Assembly: GCA_045588185.1 (NCBI GenBank)
Contig: JAZNDR010000051.1
Coordinates: 1-64,000, forward strand
DNA length: 64,000 nucleotides
Direction of reading: 5' to 3'
DNA from: Scatosoma sp045588185
GTDB lineage: Bacteria > Bacillota > Clostridia > Christensenellales > Borkfalkiaceae
Made by a program: the position numbers and the translations under genes. Below are positions 23,568 through 32,238 of this stretch, one piece after another. Positions within the stretch are counted from its first letter, which is position 1, and every line of letters starts with the position of its first letter. The notes below the pieces were generated by a model that was given only the letters and a program-made list of their open reading frames with translations, was not told where the DNA came from and searched no databases.

Positions 23568-25415
23568 ATGCACTCAACAAAAAAGACAAAACTTATTTCG
23601 CTTATTATTGCATTATTATGTTTACTAATGGGCGTATTTATCCTTTCCGAAAAGAACTCTGTTCCAAATAGAAAAGCTTTGGCGGAAGGCGAGTATTTGG
23701 AAATTTTACCCACAGATTTTGAAGTTACAAGTTATGTGGACAACGGTTTTATTTGTACTATCTATGTGGATTACATGGGGCAAGGCTTGTTACCGCAAAG
23801 TACAACAAATAATTTAAAATATGCCACTGAAAATATTTTAATTCAAACAAATTTAGAAACGCCTGTTATGTTGCAATATGTTCGCCCAAATGCAAGTGCT
23901 ACTAAAATCTTTTTCGAGTTCTACATGAATCCCGAGGATCCCTCGGCGGGTCCGTTTAATGATTCGGTAAATAAATTGATTTTTTATGACGGCTTAAAAA
24001 TAGATGCGAACTCGAAGTATACCGATAGTTATGCAGGAATCGTCTTTAAGGGGGATACCGTTTTTGAAAAAGACGGCGATACGTGGAAGACTGTCGTTGA
24101 AAGTGAAACAACGCCAACGGGCTCGTCCGTTCCATTAAACGGCAGTGAAACGGTAAACGTTGCGTGGAATGACGAACTTGAAAGATTAGAGGCAAAAATT
24201 GCTTTGCCGTACACGGCGGAAGCGGACGTTATGTATACGGGAGAAGTTGCGTATGCTATTAGCGGTGCGGAATATTCAAATACCGTCACGGCACAACAGT
24301 TCGCAAACGAGGCGGTTTTGACGCTTATATTTGAAAACTCCGAGGTGCTTCGCGCTGGGACGGGTATCAGTTTAACTTTGAGCGAATCGACTTTAACAAG
24401 CGAAGAATACGGAGAATTAGAATTAACGGACGAAATTACTTTTTATGGTTATTCGGACGGCGAATGGCTCACGGAAGAGCTTTTAGAAATTCGCAAAGCC
24501 GACGGCGCAGAAATCACGGTGGAAAAATTGCCGATGAATACTACCGTTTACACCTTTCCGCAAGCGACGGAAAGAGCAGGGTGTTCGTTCCTCGGTTGGG
24601 TATATGAAAGCGGTATGTATCGCGTGGGCGACGAATTGACAATTCCGCAAAACACGAAAGTTTTAACCATAGAAGCTCGCTATCTTGCGTATTCGCTTTT
24701 GGACGGAGCCTCCATACGCTACGGAGCAAATGCGGCGGATTCGGGAATTCGCTTTTCCGCCACTTTAACGAGTACAAGCTTTGAGGCGAACGCTGAATTT
24801 ATTTATTCAATCGGTATTATTTTAATGCCGACGGATAAGCTTGTCCCTGATAAAGAGTTTACTTTGAGTAATTATGAGGAAGATATAGCGACTGGGCATG
24901 TGTTTCGTAATAAAGAGGATATTTCTTTTAACGCATCGGGAATATTTAAATTTAACGTGGCAATTGTGAGGTTGCTAAACGGAAACTATAATCGCAGTTT
25001 TTCCGCGAGGGTATATACGATTGTTGAATATGAAAATGATAGAGAGTATGTTTGGGAAAATAAGATTGAAAGCAGAAGTCTGTATGAGGTGGCAAGCAAT
25101 GCACTGAAAGACGAGAATAAAGACACTGTATTTACAAGCGACCAAATAACGCTTTTAAAATCGTACGTAAATTCGATTGCGGATATTCGTTATGACGGAG
25201 CGAACGTTATGATTGTAAATGCCACGGAAAGTCCTGCAATCACAGCGGCGAGTGTGCGCATAAGTGTAGACGCAGACGGGAAAGAGATTGTAACCATCGT
25301 GGCAACAACGACAGTTGAACGTTTTTTCGGCGTTATATATAACGGTATTCGTATTCACGCAACTCAGCGAGCGGGCGATGGAACGGTTACCATTACGTTT
25401 AATCCTACATTGTAA
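23568..25415 (+). CDS. Secreted protein with an InlB-repeat-like segment
   Basis: 615 residues from ATG 23568 (GGAGG upstream; the frame is open further 5' but without a site). The signal sequence is basic then hydrophobic (KLISLIIALLCLLMGVFILS). The mature part is beta-rich. A segment near 330-370 (TFPQATERAGCSFLGWVYES, then YRVGDELTIPQNTKV) matches the style of Listeria-Bacteroides InlB B-repeats. A C-terminal domain (about 375-550) begins LDGASIRYGANAADSGIRFS, seen in Clostridia surface proteins. No LPXTG or membrane anchor is visible. Ligand or role unknown. Confidence 0.7.
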   Translation: MHSTKKTKLISLIIALLCLLMGVFILSEKNSVPNRKALAEGEYLEILPTDFEVTSYVDNGFICTIYVDYMGQGLLPQSTTNNLKYATENILIQTNLETPVMLQYVRPNASATKIFFEFYMNPEDPSAGPFNDSVNKLIFYDGLKIDANSKYTDSYAGIVFKGDTVFEKDGDTWKTVVESETTPTGSSVPLNGSETVNVAWNDELERLEAKIALPYTAEADVMYTGEVAYAISGAEYSNTVTAQQFANEAVLTLIFENSEVLRAGTGISLTLSESTLTSEEYGELELTDEITFYGYSDGEWLTEELLEIRKADGAEITVEKLPMNTTVYTFPQATERAGCSFLGWVYESGMYRVGDELTIPQNTKVLTIEARYLAYSLLDGASIRYGANAADSGIRFSATLTSTSFEANAEFIYSIGIILMPTDKLVPDKEFTLSNYEEDIATGHVFRNKEDISFNASGIFKFNVAIVRLLNGNYNRSFSARVYTIVEYENDREYVWENKIESRSLYEVASNALKDENKDTVFTSDQITLLKSYVNSIADIRYDGANVMIVNATESPAITAASVRISVDADGKEIVTIVATTTVERFFGVIYNGIRIHATQRAGDGTVTITFNPTL

Positions 25416-25433
25416 ATAGTGAGGTGGATTTTC

Positions 25434-25565
25434 ATGAAAAGATATATACGTAGTATAGTAGAGATTATCCGCGTAAACGATAAAGACGTTTTCACGGATA
25501 GTACGGAAACAATCAAGGATGGGGAATACGAAAAAGTAATTACCGACGTTTGGGCGGAGGATTAA
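25434..25565 (+). CDS. 43-residue protein of unknown function
   Basis: A short gene 18 bases after the secreted protein, with GAGGTGG 8 bases before ATG. The product MKRYIRSIVEIIRVNDKDVF continues with an acidic, hydrophilic C-terminus ending VWAED. No membrane helix or known motif. The terminator follows 6 bases after the stop, so it is the last gene of a two-gene unit. The clean ribosome-binding site, intergenic spacing and terminator support it as a real gene. Confidence 0.6.
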   Translation: MKRYIRSIVEIIRVNDKDVFTDSTETIKDGEYEKVITDVWAED

Positions 25566-25571
25566 GAAATA

Positions 25572-25610
25572 ACGCCGAGGCAATCTACGGTTGCCTCGGC
25601 GTAAAATTTT
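25572..25610. terminator. Bidirectional terminator between convergent genes
   Basis: Perfect 12-bp stem ACGCCGAGGCAA / TTGCCTCGGCGT with a 7-base loop, followed by AAAATTTT. It serves the + strand small gene and the - strand regulator gene. Confidence 0.88.
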
Positions 25611-25615
25611 ATCGG

Positions 25616-26365
25616 TTATTCGGTAATGATTTGCGGGAATTTTTCCACTTTGACGGAATCGGGAATGGTATGGTTACTTACGATATAGTCCACGTCGTTC
25701 AAAGAACAAAGATGGAAAAGGGACGTCTTACCAAATTTCGTACTGTCGCAAAGAAATACTTTTTTAGACGCGTGTTTTATCATTGCCTTACGGATAACGT
25801 TTTCCTCTTCAAAACAGTCGTATATCTCGCCGTCGTTGTTGACCGATTGCGCGGAGAAAAACGCAATGTCGGCGTGGAAGTTTCCGATCATTTCTTCGGC
25901 ATAATGCCCGACGAGCACCGAACGGTTCAATTCCTGTATACATCCGCCAGTCGAATACGCTGTAATATTGTTTTTAGCCAGCAAAGAAAGGGTGTCGATT
26001 CCGTTCGTGATTACGCGAATATTTTTAAATTCTGAAAGATATTCCGCAATAAAGAATGCAGAGGTTGTACCGTCAAGAAAAATAAGGTCGCCGTTTTTAA
26101 TGAGCTTGATAGCGGCGAGTGCCATTTTCTTTTTTTCAAAGCTGTTGATATGCACGCGGAACGTGAAGCTTGGGAAGAAATTATTGTCATCGTTCAGCTG
26201 TGCGCCGCCGTGGGTACGCGTTACAAGTCCTTTGCGTTGCAATACGTTCAGTTTACGGCGAACGGTAGAGGGACTTACAAACAGTTTTTCCGCAAGCTCG
26301 TCAATGGTTGCATATTGATTGTTTTGTAAGATTTCTAAAATTTCTCTTTCTTGTTTTTCTTTCAT
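25616..26365 (-). CDS. DeoR/GlpR-family transcriptional regulator
   Basis: 249 residues. The N-terminal winged helix-turn-helix (about 1-57; TIDELAEKLFVSPSTVRRKL, then RTHGGA) is followed by a DeoR sugar-phosphate sensor domain with DGTTSAFFIAEYL, VITNGI, STGG and a CDSTKFG motif. Members bind phosphorylated effectors and repress adjacent catabolic operons. It is divergent from the glycerol-phosphate cluster starting at 26529, so glycerol 3-phosphate or a related phosphate is the likely signal, as for GlpR. It is the only regulator in the cluster. Confidence 0.88.
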   Translation of the reverse strand: MKEKQEREILEILQNNQYATIDELAEKLFVSPSTVRRKLNVLQRKGLVTRTHGGAQLNDDNNFFPSFTFRVHINSFEKKKMALAAIKLIKNGDLIFLDGTTSAFFIAEYLSEFKNIRVITNGIDTLSLLAKNNITAYSTGGCIQELNRSVLVGHYAEEMIGNFHADIAFFSAQSVNNDGEIYDCFEEENVIRKAMIKHASKKVFLCDSTKFGKTSLFHLCSLNDVDYIVSNHTIPDSVKVEKFPQIITE

Positions 26366-26400
26366 AAATTTGCTCGTTTTGCGGAAAACGTGCGCACAAT

Positions 26401-26482
26401 TTCCGCTTATTTATCCTTTTTTGTTGTCAATGTTACCTGTTTTATAAATTTGCTTTGCTTATTTGCTTATTTATATTATAAT
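26401..26482 (+). promoter_or_regulatory. Promoter and probable DeoR operators of the glycerol-phosphate cluster
   Basis: TATAAT lies at 26477-26482 and TTGCTT at 26455-26460 (16-base spacer). The octamer TTGCTTAT is repeated in tandem (26455-26462, 26463-26470) across the spacer, with a related CGCTTATTTAT at 26404-26414. The placement over the promoter fits repression by the divergent DeoR protein. Confidence 0.6.
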
Positions 26483-26528
26483 AGAATAAAATCAAACTGT
26501 CAAGTTATTTTACTAAAAAGGAGCAGAA

Positions 26529-27959
26529 ATGTTTGACGTTATTGTAATCGGTGGAGGCGTGATAGGCGGTACGGTACTTCGTGAACTTACCAAGTATCAG
26601 CTTTCCGTCTGTATGCTGGAAAAAGAAAACGATGTTTGTATGGGGCAAAGCAAAGCAAATAGCGGTATCGTACACGCGGGCTTTGACGCTGCAATAGGCT
26701 CGTTAAAAGCAAAATTTAACGTACTCGGCAACAAGATGATGCCCAAGTACGCAGAAGAGCTGGGCGTAAAATACGTAAATAACGGATCGCTTGTCGTGGC
26801 ATTCTCCGAAGCGGAAATAAACACGCTGCACAAGCTCAAAGCCCGCGGGGAAGCAAACGGCGTGTCCGATATGGAAATCCTCGATCAAGCACAGCTTCGT
26901 GCGTTAGAACCGAACGTATCCGACGAGGCAGTCGGCGCCCTGCTCGCCAAGACAGGCGGTATCATTTGTCCTTACGGATTGACGATTGCGGCAATCGGTA
27001 ACGCAATGGATAACGGGGCAAGACTGTATACCGATTTCGAGGTTGTTGCAATCTCTAAAAACGACGATAAATTTACCGTTAAAGCGGCGGATAGACGCGA
27101 GGTTGAAGGAACACTCGTAATTGATTGTGCAGGGCTTGCAAGCGGTAAAATAGCGGCTTTGGCAGGCGATGACACTATTAAAGTCAGTGGCAGAAAAGGT
27201 GAATATATATTATTAGATAGGGAGAGCGGAGATTTCGTTTCGCATACGCTGTTCTTTACGCCCACTGAAAAGGGTAAGGGTATACTCGTTACACAGACAG
27301 CGGATAAAAATATTTTGTTAGGACCTACATCCGAGGAAATCCCCGACGGTTGCACGGATACGACGGCAACGGGATTAGCGTTCGTAATCGAGAAAGTCAA
27401 GAAAATGAGTAAAAACCCGCCGTTGTTTAATACGATTACTTCGTTTTGCGGTGTGCGCGCATATTCCGATCGTCACGATTTTATCATTGAAGAGAGTAAA
27501 AAGGTAAAGGGTTTGATTCTTTGCGCGGGTGTAGAATCTCCTGGTTTGACGTCCGCTCCCGCAATTGCAAAATACGTCGTGGAAGAGTTGGTTGGGGCAA
27601 ATATCGTACTTACGAAAAACGAGAAGTTTAACGGTATTCGTAAACCTGAATATTTCTTCAAAGATCTTTCGACGGAAGAAAAAAACGAAATTATAAAAAA
27701 AGACCCTTCGTACGGTAAAATCGTTTGCCGTTGCGAGCAAATCACAGAGGGCGAAATTCTCCGTGCTATCAGGGAAAATCCGCCGGCAAAAAATATTGAC
27801 GCGGTAAAACGCAGAACGCGTGCGGGTATGGGCAGATGTCAAGGCGGTTTCTGTCAGCCGTACGTTGCGGAGTTGATCGCCAAAGAACAAAATATACCTT
27901 TTGAACAGGTAACGAAAAGCGGGAAGGGGTCTAATCTCGTCGTGGGGGTGAGCAAATGA
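26529..27959 (+). CDS. FAD-dependent glycerol-3-phosphate dehydrogenase-like protein with BFD domain
   Basis: 476 residues. N-terminal FAD motif GGGVIGGTVLRELTKY; DAO-type fold with HAGFDAAIG and the glycine-rich RKGEYILLD region; then a C-terminal [2Fe-2S] BFD domain (about 395-450) with CRCEQITEGEI and GMGRCQGGFC. This GlpA/YgaF-like form oxidises glycerol 3-phosphate or a related 2-hydroxy acid and passes electrons to a partner. The next gene overlaps by 4 bases and encodes a pyridine-nucleotide oxidoreductase, the likely partner. Substrate assignment rests on the cluster (glycerol-1-phosphate dehydrogenase, DeoR) and is not proven. Confidence 0.8.
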   Translation: MFDVIVIGGGVIGGTVLRELTKYQLSVCMLEKENDVCMGQSKANSGIVHAGFDAAIGSLKAKFNVLGNKMMPKYAEELGVKYVNNGSLVVAFSEAEINTLHKLKARGEANGVSDMEILDQAQLRALEPNVSDEAVGALLAKTGGIICPYGLTIAAIGNAMDNGARLYTDFEVVAISKNDDKFTVKAADRREVEGTLVIDCAGLASGKIAALAGDDTIKVSGRKGEYILLDRESGDFVSHTLFFTPTEKGKGILVTQTADKNILLGPTSEEIPDGCTDTTATGLAFVIEKVKKMSKNPPLFNTITSFCGVRAYSDRHDFIIEESKKVKGLILCAGVESPGLTSAPAIAKYVVEELVGANIVLTKNEKFNGIRKPEYFFKDLSTEEKNEIIKKDPSYGKIVCRCEQITEGEILRAIRENPPAKNIDAVKRRTRAGMGRCQGGFCQPYVAELIAKEQNIPFEQVTKSGKGSNLVVGVSK

Positions 27960-29212
27960 AAAACAATTACGATATCGTTGTAATCGGCGGTGGCCCAGCA
28001 GGACTCGCCGCGGCGATTGCTGCGTATGATAACGGAGCAAAAAACGTGCTCATTCTCGAAAGAGAAGAACGCCTTGGCGGTATTCTCAATCAATGTATTC
28101 ATAACGGCTTTGGCTTGACGAGATTTAAAGAAAGCTTGTCGGGGCCCGAATATGCGGCTCGTTTTATCGACGAGGTCAACGCGCGCGATATAGAGGTAAT
28201 GACAAAAACCACCGTGCTTTCGCTGAGTAACGATAAAAAAGTTACGGCAATCAACACGGAATACGGCGTATTCACGATAGAAGCAAAAGCGATCGTCCTT
28301 GCGATGGGTTGCAGAGAACGCAGCCGCGGTGCGCTGAACGTGGCAGGAAGCAGACCTGCGGGCGTATATTCGGCGGGTACTGCGCAAAAATACGTAAATA
28401 TCAAGGGGTATCTCCCTGGGAAAAGTGTTGTGATACTCGGTTCAGGCGATATCGGCTTGATTATGGCGCGCCGTATGACGTTAGAGGGTGCAAAGGTGCA
28501 CGCCGTTTGCGAAATAATGCCTTATTCCAGCGGTTTAAAACGTAATATTGCGCAATGCTTGGATGACTTCGGTATTCCGCTTTATCTCAACCATACCATC
28601 ACGAAAATCGAGGGAGATAAGCGCGTTACGGGCGTTGTGATTTCCGAGGTCGATAAAGATAAAAAGCCTATCAAAGGAACGGAAATGCACTTTGATTGCG
28701 ATACGGTGCTTTTCTCCGTCGGACTTATTCCGGAAAACGAATTAACAAAATCCGCGGGTATCGAACTTTCGCCCCGTACGCGCGGTGCGGTCGTATATCA
28801 AAACCGCGAAACGCTTGTGGACGGTGTGTTTGCTTGCGGTAACGTATTGCAGGTACACGATTTGGTAGACTTTGTTTCCGAAGAATCCGAGCTTGCAGGT
28901 AAATGCGCCGCAGAATACGTGTTAAATGGTACAACCCAGCGTAACGCCGTTGACGTTGTAAACGGTAAAAACGTCGGATACGTCGTACCGCAGAAATTAG
29001 ATAAAAACGCCGATGGGAATGTGAAATTGTTTTTCCGTGTAACAAATACTTTCCGTGATTGCACGATAACGGCAAGGTGCGGAGACAAGGTATTGTTGCA
29101 GCGCAAAAAGAAGATTGTCGTTCCCAGTGAAATGGAAACTTTATTGCTAACGAGTGCAAAAATAGCCGAAGCGAACGGCACGATCGAGGTATCGTTGGAG
29201 GAGGGAATATGA
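27956..29212 (+). CDS. FAD/NAD(P)-dependent oxidoreductase, partner of the upstream dehydrogenase
   Basis: 418 residues. The N-terminal dinucleotide motif is VVIGGGPAGLAAAIAA, followed by GGILNQCIHNGFGL, ALNVAGSRPAGVYSAGTAQK, a second nucleotide-binding motif VILGSGDIGLIMARRM, and a FACGNVLQVHDLVD segment. This is the pyridine nucleotide-disulphide oxidoreductase fold. It overlaps both neighbours by 4 bases. Clusters of GlpA-like, this protein and DUF1667 occur in many anaerobes with glycerol genes, and probably form one complex that transfers electrons to NAD(P). Confidence 0.82.
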   Translation: MKNNYDIVVIGGGPAGLAAAIAAYDNGAKNVLILEREERLGGILNQCIHNGFGLTRFKESLSGPEYAARFIDEVNARDIEVMTKTTVLSLSNDKKVTAINTEYGVFTIEAKAIVLAMGCRERSRGALNVAGSRPAGVYSAGTAQKYVNIKGYLPGKSVVILGSGDIGLIMARRMTLEGAKVHAVCEIMPYSSGLKRNIAQCLDDFGIPLYLNHTITKIEGDKRVTGVVISEVDKDKKPIKGTEMHFDCDTVLFSVGLIPENELTKSAGIELSPRTRGAVVYQNRETLVDGVFACGNVLQVHDLVDFVSEESELAGKCAAEYVLNGTTQRNAVDVVNGKNVGYVVPQKLDKNADGNVKLFFRVTNTFRDCTITARCGDKVLLQRKKKIVVPSEMETLLLTSAKIAEANGTIEVSLEEGI

Positions 29213-29556
29213 TAATAAAAAAATTGACTTGTATTGAATGCCCGATCGGTTGCGAGATTGAGGTGGGAGTAGAGAACGGAAAGGCGGTTTCCGTGAAAGG
29301 CAATACCTGTCCTCGCGGAAAAATGTACGCGGAAAACGAAGTCGTTTGCCCCGTTCGCGTGGTAACTTCTACGATTAAAGCGATTGACGGTACGATGGTA
29401 CCCGTGAAAACGGATAAACCCGTAAGAAAAAGCGAAATTTTCGCCGTAATGGAAAAAATCAATAAAACAACTTGTTCTTTGCCCGTTAAAATCGGCGACG
29501 TATTGCTTGAAAATATTTCCGATGACGCAAACCTTATTGCGACAGGTAACGCGTAA
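29209..29556 (+). CDS. DUF1667 protein, cysteine-rich subunit
   Basis: 115 residues with CIECPIGC near the N-terminus, then NTCPRG and VVCPVR, a four- or five-cysteine arrangement suited to a metal or Fe-S site. It overlaps the preceding gene by 4 bases. The family occurs almost only with the two upstream oxidoreductases and is presumed to be their third subunit, perhaps structural or electron-transferring. The biochemical role is unproven. Confidence 0.82.
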   Translation: MIIKKLTCIECPIGCEIEVGVENGKAVSVKGNTCPRGKMYAENEVVCPVRVVTSTIKAIDGTMVPVKTDKPVRKSEIFAVMEKINKTTCSLPVKIGDVLLENISDDANLIATGNA

Positions 29557-29567
29557 AGGAGCACGGT

Positions 29568-30386
29568 ATGCAGGACTATTTTGGCAAAGACACAAGCGTC
29601 TTTATGCAAAAGAAACTCTTTTTGTTTGATATGGACGGCACGATTTACCGTGAAAACGATTTGTTTGACGGCGTAATTGAATTGCTGAATAAAATCAAAA
29701 ATAAAGGGGGCAGATACGCGTTTATTACCAATAATCCGTCAAAATCGGTTAAAGATTATATCAAAAAGCTTAATCGCCTTGGAATTGTGGGGATAAACGA
29801 AAACAACTTCTTTACTTCCGCACAAGCCGCTATTATGATTTTTAAAGAAAAATTCGGCGATAAGCTGATTTATGCGCAGGGTACAAAGTCGTTTATCAAA
29901 GAGCTGAAAGCAAACGGATTAAGCGTTACACAAAAATATACGGATAAAGCAAACGCCGTTCTCGTTGCGTTCGACCCTGAAATTACAGGTAAAAAATTGC
30001 GCACGACCTGTGAAATTTTAACGAAACACGATTTACCCTATTATGCGACGAATCCCGACTGGGTCTGCCCTGTCGATTTCGGTTCGATTCCCGATTGCGG
30101 TTCAATGTGCGTAGGTATTGAATACGCCACAGGTAAAAAACCTATTTTTATCGGAAAGCCTGAGCCGACGATGGTATTAGAGATTATGAAAAAGTTTGGG
30201 GTTTCCAAAGAAGAAACGGTAGTTTTGGGCGATCGAATTTATACCGACGTGGCGTCGGGCTTGAACGCAGGCGTGGACGCCGTATGCGTACTTAGCGGTG
30301 AGGCAACGCTAAAAGACGTAGAGGAGAGCGAGCAAAAGCCGACTTTCGTTTTAGAAAGCGTTAAAGATATCATTGATATGATTTGA
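29568..30386 (+). CDS. HAD-IIA family phosphatase
   Basis: 272 residues. Motif I DMDGTIYREND, motif II ITNNPS, cap region typical of NagD/PGP-like enzymes, motif III lysine in FIGKP, and motif IV VLGDRIYTDVASGLNAG. Start ATG 29568 follows AAAGGAG; a Met at residue 13 gives the classic start of the fold, but lacks a site. In this cluster it may dephosphorylate glycerol 1- or 3-phosphate or remove side products such as phosphoglycolate. The exact substrate is unknown. Confidence 0.83.
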   Translation: MQDYFGKDTSVFMQKKLFLFDMDGTIYRENDLFDGVIELLNKIKNKGGRYAFITNNPSKSVKDYIKKLNRLGIVGINENNFFTSAQAAIMIFKEKFGDKLIYAQGTKSFIKELKANGLSVTQKYTDKANAVLVAFDPEITGKKLRTTCEILTKHDLPYYATNPDWVCPVDFGSIPDCGSMCVGIEYATGKKPIFIGKPEPTMVLEIMKKFGVSKEETVVLGDRIYTDVASGLNAGVDAVCVLSGEATLKDVEESEQKPTFVLESVKDIIDMI

Positions 30387-30458
30387 TTTTTAAATTTTAG
30401 TGTATATATTTATTGTTGCAAAAATAAAATAAAGAAATAATAATATTGAGGTGGGTTA

Positions 30459-31109
30459 ATGGAAAACTGGTTGTTTCAATTAGAAACTTTAATAGGCTTG
30501 TTACTTTCCGTGGCGTTGGGTTTTTGTATCGGTTTAGAAAGAAAACAACGCTTTAAAGAGGCGGGTATCCGCACGCATACAATCGTGTGCGTAGGCGCGG
30601 CGTTGATGACGATTATATCGACGAATATCGGCAACGGCGACCCTGGTAGAATCGCCGCTCAAATCGTAACGGGCGTCGGCTTCCTCGGTGCGGGTATGAT
30701 TGTGTATAAGCAACACGAGGTAAAAGGGTTGACAACGGCGGCTGGTATTTGGGCAACAGCGGGCGTTGGTATGGCGTGCGGCGCAGAACTTTACGTCGTA
30801 GCAATCGGCGCGGCTGCTGTAATTATCGCCGTTCAATGCGTATTCCACTTGCCTTACCGCATTTTCCGTTCGAAAAAGTATTATTCGGTGAAAATCGAGT
30901 TCTTGCGCACGGGCGATGAAAATTTGAGAATTAAAGAAATTTTCGGAACGGATAGATTTAATCACTTGGTTTTAACACGCGACGAACAGGCTCGCGTCGT
31001 ATATAGTGCAACGCTAACAACGGATAAAGAATTTTCTTCCACACGGCTTAATCAAATTATGGAAGATAATGCTTTCATCACGCTTTTGGAGCGTTGCGAC
31101 AACGATTAA
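30459..31109 (+). CDS. MgtC/SapB family membrane protein
   Basis: 216 residues. Four to five membrane helices in the first 130 residues with family motifs GLERKQRFKEAGIRTHTIVC, QIVTGVGFLGAGMI and GLTTAAGIWATAGVG; a soluble C-terminal domain (about 140-216) follows. MgtC proteins affect magnesium adaptation and ATP synthase control in pathogens; in Clostridia the role is unclear. GAGGTGG precedes ATG. It is placed in the middle of a glycerol-phosphate cluster, with 72 bases before it and 14 after it. Confidence 0.88.
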   Translation: MENWLFQLETLIGLLLSVALGFCIGLERKQRFKEAGIRTHTIVCVGAALMTIISTNIGNGDPGRIAAQIVTGVGFLGAGMIVYKQHEVKGLTTAAGIWATAGVGMACGAELYVVAIGAAAVIIAVQCVFHLPYRIFRSKKYYSVKIEFLRTGDENLRIKEIFGTDRFNHLVLTRDEQARVVYSATLTTDKEFSSTRLNQIMEDNAFITLLERCDND

Positions 31110-31123
31110 AAGAGGTATTACGA

Positions 31124-32224
31124 ATGAATATTAACGTTGAGTATCGCAACGAGAGTGGCTTTGCGAATTTTTTTAGCCGAGTAAAAGGCAAGAGAATTGC
31201 AGTTATGTACGATATCAACACAAAGCCGTATGCGGAAGATATAAAAGCGGAACTCGCAAAATATACCGCGGCAATTGTGTCTATTGAATTTCCCGACGAG
31301 GAATTGATCCCTGCGGAAGATAAATGCGATTACGCGCTTTCGCTTGCAAAAAGAAGCGATTATCTGCTTGCAGTGGGAAGCGGTACGCTCAACGATATGG
31401 CGAAATCGGTATCTACCCGTTTAAATATTGAATGCGGTGTCCTTGTAACGGCGGCAAGTATGGACGGGTATTGTTCGAAAGGTGCTGCGCTTATGCGCGG
31501 CGGGTTCAAGGTTACCGACGAGGTGCATACACCTAGCGATATTTTGATTGACCTTGATATCGTTCGCAAAGCCCCCAAACTTATGACGGCAGCAGGCTTT
31601 GGCGATATCCTTGGGAAATACACCTGTCTTACCGACTGGAAAATGTCGAATGTCGTCAACGGCGAGCCTATCCACGAGGGCGCTTATGCGCTTATGGAAA
31701 CCGCGCTTTCGGCGTGTGTAGGAGCGTTTGAAGAGCTTACGCAATATAAAGGCGGGGCGATTGCAAAGCTGATGAACGCACTCGTTACAGCAGGGCTTTC
31801 CATGGCGGAATGCGGAAATTCCCGTCCCGCTAGCGGAAGCGAACATCATCAATCGCATTTTTTGGAAATGGATTTCGTTCGCCGCGGAGAAAGAGTACCT
31901 TTGCACGGCATAAAGGTTGCCATCGGTACGCTCGTTTCTATTGAACTTTATAATTATATTAAGAATAATAAAGTTACATTTAAAGGTTCGGAAGAGGTAT
32001 ATAAGCTTGTGGACGGGCTTCCGAGTATAAATTCAGTTCGGGATATGCTGATAAAAATGGGTTGTCCCGTACGCTTTTTCGAAATCGGCGTTCGTAGAGA
32101 AACGATGGAAGAAATGATAGAAAAGGCGTATACCGTCCGTGACCGCTATACCGTATTAACACTGATACACGACCTTGGATTGACGGAAGCCGTTAAACCG
32201 ATACTTATGGAAAAATACTATTAA
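31124..32224 (+). CDS. sn-Glycerol-1-phosphate dehydrogenase
   Basis: 366 residues from ATG 31124 (AGAGGT upstream; an earlier in-frame ATG at 31094 overlaps the MgtC gene). Iron-type alcohol dehydrogenase/DHQS fold: nucleotide-binding LLAVGSGTLNDMAK, TAASMDGYCSKGA, GFGDILGKYTCLTDW and the metal-site histidines in SGSEHHQSHFLEM and LHGIKVAIGT. It converts dihydroxyacetone phosphate and glycerol 1-phosphate with NAD(P)H. The bacterial members (AraM/EgsA type) supply glycerol 1-phosphate for archaeal-type ether or heptaprenylglyceryl lipids, or degrade it. Confidence 0.9.
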   Translation: MNINVEYRNESGFANFFSRVKGKRIAVMYDINTKPYAEDIKAELAKYTAAIVSIEFPDEELIPAEDKCDYALSLAKRSDYLLAVGSGTLNDMAKSVSTRLNIECGVLVTAASMDGYCSKGAALMRGGFKVTDEVHTPSDILIDLDIVRKAPKLMTAAGFGDILGKYTCLTDWKMSNVVNGEPIHEGAYALMETALSACVGAFEELTQYKGGAIAKLMNALVTAGLSMAECGNSRPASGSEHHQSHFLEMDFVRRGERVPLHGIKVAIGTLVSIELYNYIKNNKVTFKGSEEVYKLVDGLPSINSVRDMLIKMGCPVRFFEIGVRRETMEEMIEKAYTVRDRYTVLTLIHDLGLTEAVKPILMEKYY

Positions 32225-32238
32225 GGATATCATTACGC

